Source of the DNA: Phaeodactylum tricornutum CCAP 1055/1
Lineage: Eukaryota > Bacillariophyta > Bacillariophyceae > Surirellales > Neidiaceae
NCBI RefSeq assembly: GCF_000150955.2
Contig: NC_011677.1
Coordinates: 783,555-847,554 of the forward strand
Direction: 5' to 3'
Length of the DNA stretch: 64,000 bases
This document shows positions 60,426 through 64,000 of the stretch, in pieces. The notes beneath the pieces were generated by a model, which did not search any database, was not told where the DNA came from, and was given only the letters and a program-made list of their open reading frames with translations. A program made the position numbers and the translations under genes. Each line of letters begins with the position of its first letter. Position 1 is the first letter of the stretch.

Positions 60426-62419
60426 ATGACGTTCCGTGCACGACCCCGTGTCTCCGTCACTGGCTACCGCCGTCACCATCACTACCGGCAACGACGCCAC
60501 TGGCCTTGCGTCGGACTCGTGGTCGTCGTTGGCGTGCTCGTCACCGCACTCTGGGACCAGAGCGACGGTACGGTACAGGCCTTTGTCGCGCTCCGACCAA
60601 CGACACCGAGTCCGAAACGGTGCGGAGTTTCCAGTAGTTCCAGTTTCGATCGGAGTGCCGACGAACACGATCCACCCGCTGACGGTTTGTTGCAAAAGGC
60701 CGTGTCCAACGTGACCCGCTCCGTATCCACGCGCTTGTCCCGTGATGCGGCCGACGAAGCCAGTTTGGAACGGGAATTGGACCGCAAGAAACAAACACTG
60801 GCCTCGCGCCGATTACGACAACAACAGAGCTCGATCGTGGCGACGGGCTGGACCGCCGAACCCTACACGATTCGCTTGCCTCTCCCGAAAGACTCGTACA
60901 ACAACAACAACAGTACACGTCTCGGTTTGTCACTCGCACAAGTCATCGACTTCGAAACGTTGTCCCCCGTCACACTCAATGTGGATCGATTGGTGTTGGA
61001 GCGCAGCAACGAAAAAAACAACCACGCCATTGGACACAGCGCCAAATTTGCTGATTCCTGGTCGCGTTTGGATTCTACTTTTCGGGGTATCGTCGTGTCC
61101 CGCGTCCAACCCGGCAGTCTCGCTGCACAGCAGGGTGTCCAAATTGGAGATATCGTCCACGCCGTGTCGGCCACCTGGGGCGATGCCGTTTGGCCGCAAT
61201 CCACGTTGGAAGGCATTGCGTCGGCCTTGACCTCCCGACAAACATTGGCACGAACCACGCAACCCCGGAACAACGCCGCCAATACGGTACGGATGGATCT
61301 CCAACGACCCGTGCTACCGGCGGCATCCTCCACGGATCGGACCACCGCTACCGTCACGGCAGGAGTCCGCAACCAATTCGAATTGACCCTCCCGCGTCCG
61401 CTCGGTATTGATATCGACGAACGCGACGGTTACGTTGTGGTGACGGGTTTCGAACCAATGGCGTCGACTCTCGTGCGCATGGCAGTGCAGGTGGGGGATC
61501 GGGTGGTGGCCGTGGACAGCAGTTTGGGTGGAACCATGTGGCCCGTTTCCACCGTACAGGGCGTTCAATCCGCCTGTACCGGACGATTGCCCGGGAAACC
61601 CGTGACTTTGCGCTTTGAACGTCCCGTTGCCCAATTGCAAACGACGTTGACGTACGATGACGCGACGGGTGCCGTCCAACCCACCGTCTCTCAACCACCA
61701 ATCCCGCGAACGTCGGAGCCAGCCAGTACGAATGTAGCAAAGAGCCAGCCGGTGCCGGATCCGCAAACGTTGTTGGCGCGGTGCCGGGATGTCCTGGAAC
61801 GGTACGCTGTCGAACACAAGCACAACCAAAGGATCAGTAAAAGCACGGCCAAGGAAAGTACGGCCGCCCGCTTCAAGGACAAATATGGTGTTCCGGCTAT
61901 TGTGGCTGACAAGGTGGTGGATGCCGTCGCGGCGGCACAAATTCCGTTCGATGCCGTCACACTTTCCATGGTTCTGCGCGCCTACCTTTCCGTCTCTCAG
62001 GTGGATCGGGCTTTGCAAGTGTTTGAAGCAGCCACGCTCGTGGCCGCGGACGGTTCCACCCGACCGGTGCCTTTGGGGCAGTCCGATACCACGTTGTACG
62101 TGCCCGACCGTGGCATGCCCAACGGTGGCGTCGAGGTCTCCGCCCCGGCACTCAACTTGTACACGGCCACGGCGGCACTGCAGGCGCAAGCACGCGCGGG
62201 CGATTGGAACGCCGTACGGCGACTATGGTCGGCGCTTCAACCCGGTCTCACAGCAAACAGAGAGTCGTACGGTGGCCTGGAGACGGCTCGTTGGGCCCCG
62301 GTGGCGTCGGTCGACACGACGTGTTACAACATTTTGCTGAGTGCGGCCGAACGTCGCCGACGTGATCCGGAAGCGTTTGCGCAAGCCGAACAGTGGTGGG
62401 AGCAAATGCAGGATCCGCC
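59872..62419 (+). repeat. Large direct duplication, copy 2
   Basis: Near-identical to 57163-59690. Copy 2 is net 20 bp longer, accounted for by +12, +9 and -1 changes in the leader; the coding parts have equal length. Confidence 0.95.
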
Positions 62420-63836
62420 GGTCAGCCAATTCTCGACGACGGCCGACACACGTGTGGTACGGGACGTGGTCACGTACAATACCATGATGAGCGTATACTG
62501 CAATGCCGGCGAAGTGGACAAGGCTTTGGCCTTGCTGCCCCGCATGCGCCGGGTGGGCTTGCGGCCGGACAAGTACACGTACACGACATTGATCAAAGCA
62601 TGTACCGTCAAAGGTGACGTGCAAGAATTGCTCTACGACATGAAGGAGCATAACGTGGCGGCGGATGTCGTAACGTACAATACCATGATTCGCGCGCTGT
62701 GCGAAGATCGCCGGTGGACGCAAGCAACGCGACTCGTAACGGAAATGGAGTGTCGAGGGGTATCCCCCGATTCGCAAACCTACGGGTTGCTCATGCACGC
62801 CATGCTCCAGGCCGACAAACCTAGTGCTTGTTTGGCCTTGTTCGAGTCGGCCTGCGCGTCCGAAACGTCGGCAGCCTTGACGGAAAACGTGTACCTCTAT
62901 ACGACGGCCGTTACGGCGGCGGCCGTGTTGGGAAATCACGAGCGGGCCTTGGAATTGGTGTCGCGGATGCAGGCCAACGGCATCAAACCGAATTTGAAAA
63001 CCCTCACGGCAGTCATGGGTGCGTGTCTGGTCGCCGGGCAACCAGATTTGGCGGTACACTTGTACCGGAAACTGGAAGCCCCGGACGGGTACGCCATGTA
63101 TCAAGGCATCCGCGCGCTGTGTGAGAACGGTGACGTTCACGAGGCAGCGCAAATTGTCCAGTCGCAAGTCAAAGGTAACCGTGTACTGAGCGGTAAGCAA
63201 ATGATGATGTCGTACCAAACAATTGCCAACGCGGCATTGAAATCCCGCGACTACAATACGGCGCGCGATATAATTCGAGACTTGCTGCAGAAAAAGTACA
63301 TACCGAACAAGAGTATGATCCTTAGCATGATGGACGCAATGGGGTTGACGGAACCTCTACGGCGACAAAGGGTATTAGCAAGTTTGGACACGTTCGACAA
63401 GGAAGCCGCGGCTCCCAAGTTTGTTTATCTACTGTTTCTTGTCGACGCGTTGCGGTTACGCAATTTGGAAATAGACGGGATTTTATATGCGTCAATATTA
63501 ACGCTGGGATCACGGCTGGGTGGATTGCCTCGCAAACTTGCCGCTTTGTTGTCCCGAGTACGGACTCAAACGACCGCCAAACCCATGGTGTCATCGGATG
63601 AATCGTCTAACAGTGCCCCACTGGTATTTTCTGGTTGGGAAGATTTGTACCAACACTACGATGGGTACAAAGAGGAGCTGGCGATCGGCTCCTTACCACC
63701 GTTGCCGGTGCGGGTTTCCTCACGAGAGTTTCGGCAAGTCTTACGAGCGGAGCAAACCGTTGCCTACCGACCGTCCAATAAATCAATTACCACCAAACCG
63801 CCACCATCACCAAAGATTACGACTGCCTCGTTTTAA
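60426..63836 (+). CDS. Plastid PDZ-PPR fusion protein (complete copy)
   Basis: A single exon encodes 1136 residues from the ATG at 60426. The N-terminus is Arg/His-rich, then a hydrophobic signal core (LVVVVGVLVTALW) and VQAFVALRP, the plastid bipartite motif. Two PDZ-like domains follow: residues about 195-290 (GIVVSRVQPGSLAAQQGVQ, IGDIVHAV) and about 320-405 (LGIDIDERDGYVVVTGF, VGDRVVAVDSS). After a linker and helices come about ten pentatricopeptide repeats (residues 560-1000), for example DVVTYNTMMSVYCNAGEVDK, DKYTYTTLIKACTVKGD and DVVTYNTMIRALCEDRRW. PPR arrays bind organelle RNA in a base-specific way and act in processing, stability or translation; PDZ domains bind protein C-termini. 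The pairing suggests an RNA factor docked to a plastid membrane or protease complex. Confidence 0.93.
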   Translation: MTFRARPRVSVTGYRRHHHYRQRRHWPCVGLVVVVGVLVTALWDQSDGTVQAFVALRPTTPSPKRCGVSSSSSFDRSADEHDPPADGLLQKAVSNVTRSVSTRLSRDAADEASLERELDRKKQTLASRRLRQQQSSIVATGWTAEPYTIRLPLPKDSYNNNNSTRLGLSLAQVIDFETLSPVTLNVDRLVLERSNEKNNHAIGHSAKFADSWSRLDSTFRGIVVSRVQPGSLAAQQGVQIGDIVHAVSATWGDAVWPQSTLEGIASALTSRQTLARTTQPRNNAANTVRMDLQRPVLPAASSTDRTTATVTAGVRNQFELTLPRPLGIDIDERDGYVVVTGFEPMASTLVRMAVQVGDRVVAVDSSLGGTMWPVSTVQGVQSACTGRLPGKPVTLRFERPVAQLQTTLTYDDATGAVQPTVSQPPIPRTSEPASTNVAKSQPVPDPQTLLARCRDVLERYAVEHKHNQRISKSTAKESTAARFKDKYGVPAIVADKVVDAVAAAQIPFDAVTLSMVLRAYLSVSQVDRALQVFEAATLVAADGSTRPVPLGQSDTTLYVPDRGMPNGGVEVSAPALNLYTATAALQAQARAGDWNAVRRLWSALQPGLTANRESYGGLETARWAPVASVDTTCYNILLSAAERRRRDPEAFAQAEQWWEQMQDPPVSQFSTTADTRVVRDVVTYNTMMSVYCNAGEVDKALALLPRMRRVGLRPDKYTYTTLIKACTVKGDVQELLYDMKEHNVAADVVTYNTMIRALCEDRRWTQATRLVTEMECRGVSPDSQTYGLLMHAMLQADKPSACLALFESACASETSAALTENVYLYTTAVTAAAVLGNHERALELVSRMQANGIKPNLKTLTAVMGACLVAGQPDLAVHLYRKLEAPDGYAMYQGIRALCENGDVHEAAQIVQSQVKGNRVLSGKQMMMSYQTIANAALKSRDYNTARDIIRDLLQKKYIPNKSMILSMMDAMGLTEPLRRQRVLASLDTFDKEAAAPKFVYLLFLVDALRLRNLEIDGILYASILTLGSRLGGLPRKLAALLSRVRTQTTAKPMVSSDESSNSAPLVFSGWEDLYQHYDGYKEELAIGSLPPLPVRVSSREFRQVLRAEQTVAYRPSNKSITTKPPPSPKITTASF

Positions 63837-64000
63837 CTCTTGGCCAAGATTGAAAGTCCTCTTTTTGGCTGATATCATCTACAATCGCTTCTAACCTTTC
63901 TGCTTATCTTCCGCATACCCATCATGCGTGTTTTGAACCTCCATATCTTACTACAATAATCATAAAACGACAATATATGAATAAAATTGTTTTTATGTTC
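63837..64000. other. 3' flank of PDZ-PPR gene
   Basis: A/T-rich trailer with aataaaat near 63980; no gene seen before the window ends. Confidence 0.5.

Noticed and set aside
1-64000. Transposable elements, viral elements or CRISPR arrays
   Set aside because: No reverse transcriptase, integrase, transposase, capsid or spacer-repeat pattern was found in any frame.

Overview
The window reads as nuclear DNA of a marine diatom, most likely Phaeodactylum tricornutum. The evidence is small GT-AG introns (about 42-413 nt), two of which carry a perfect TACTAAC branch site, compact genes on both strands, and plastid precursors with a signal peptide ending in an ASAFAP-like motif (VSAF, ATAFAP, TQAF, AHAF, VQAF). 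The species name is inference; no search was run. ATG starts and splice sites were chosen by hand from reading frame, splice consensus and domain continuity.

Layout. 1-10 kb: 3' part missing of a disordered hypothetical protein (-), a 1.7-kb gene-free stretch with a 72-bp direct repeat, a STAND-type AAA ATPase (+), an HRI1-like protein (-) and a membrane desaturase-family enzyme (+). 11-20 kb: plastid TerC (+), a UBL3/MUB-type prenylated ubiquitin-fold protein (-), a coiled-coil protein (+), ArgJ (-), plastid thioredoxin (+). 20-29 kb: three large, mostly disordered, probably plastid-targeted proteins of unknown function; the second and third are divergent neighbours that share short repeated motifs. 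29-48 kb: myristoylated PP2C fused to cyclic-nucleotide-binding domains (-), RBBP6/Mpe1-like 3'-end processing factor (+), atypical SDR (+), small protein (+), RluA-type pseudouridine synthase (-), FkbM methyltransferase (+), coiled-coil protein (+), CoA-binding protein (-), AMPK beta subunit (+), mitochondrial cold-shock protein (-), helicase-associated-repeat protein (-), and an unknown small gene (+). 48-57 kb: a giant USP48-like deubiquitinase (-), a 118-residue membrane protein (+), SUMO (-). 57-64 kb: a PDZ-PPR fusion gene present twice in near-identical form around a 50-N assembly gap; only the second copy is complete.

The genes are not an operon-like system. Themes recur: plastid proteins (TerC, thioredoxin, PDZ-PPR, the three disordered proteins, probably ArgJ), and ubiquitin-like biology (UBL3, SUMO, USP48-like). 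The most unusual items are the repeated D-[AT]-P-x-x-W motif protein at 26558-28966 with its divergent partner, the PDZ-PPR fusion, the RBBP6 homologue that has lost its zinc knuckle, and an in-frame TGA that either lies in a 42-nt intron or is something rarer. No CRISPR array, rRNA, convincing tRNA, retroelement or viral element was seen.
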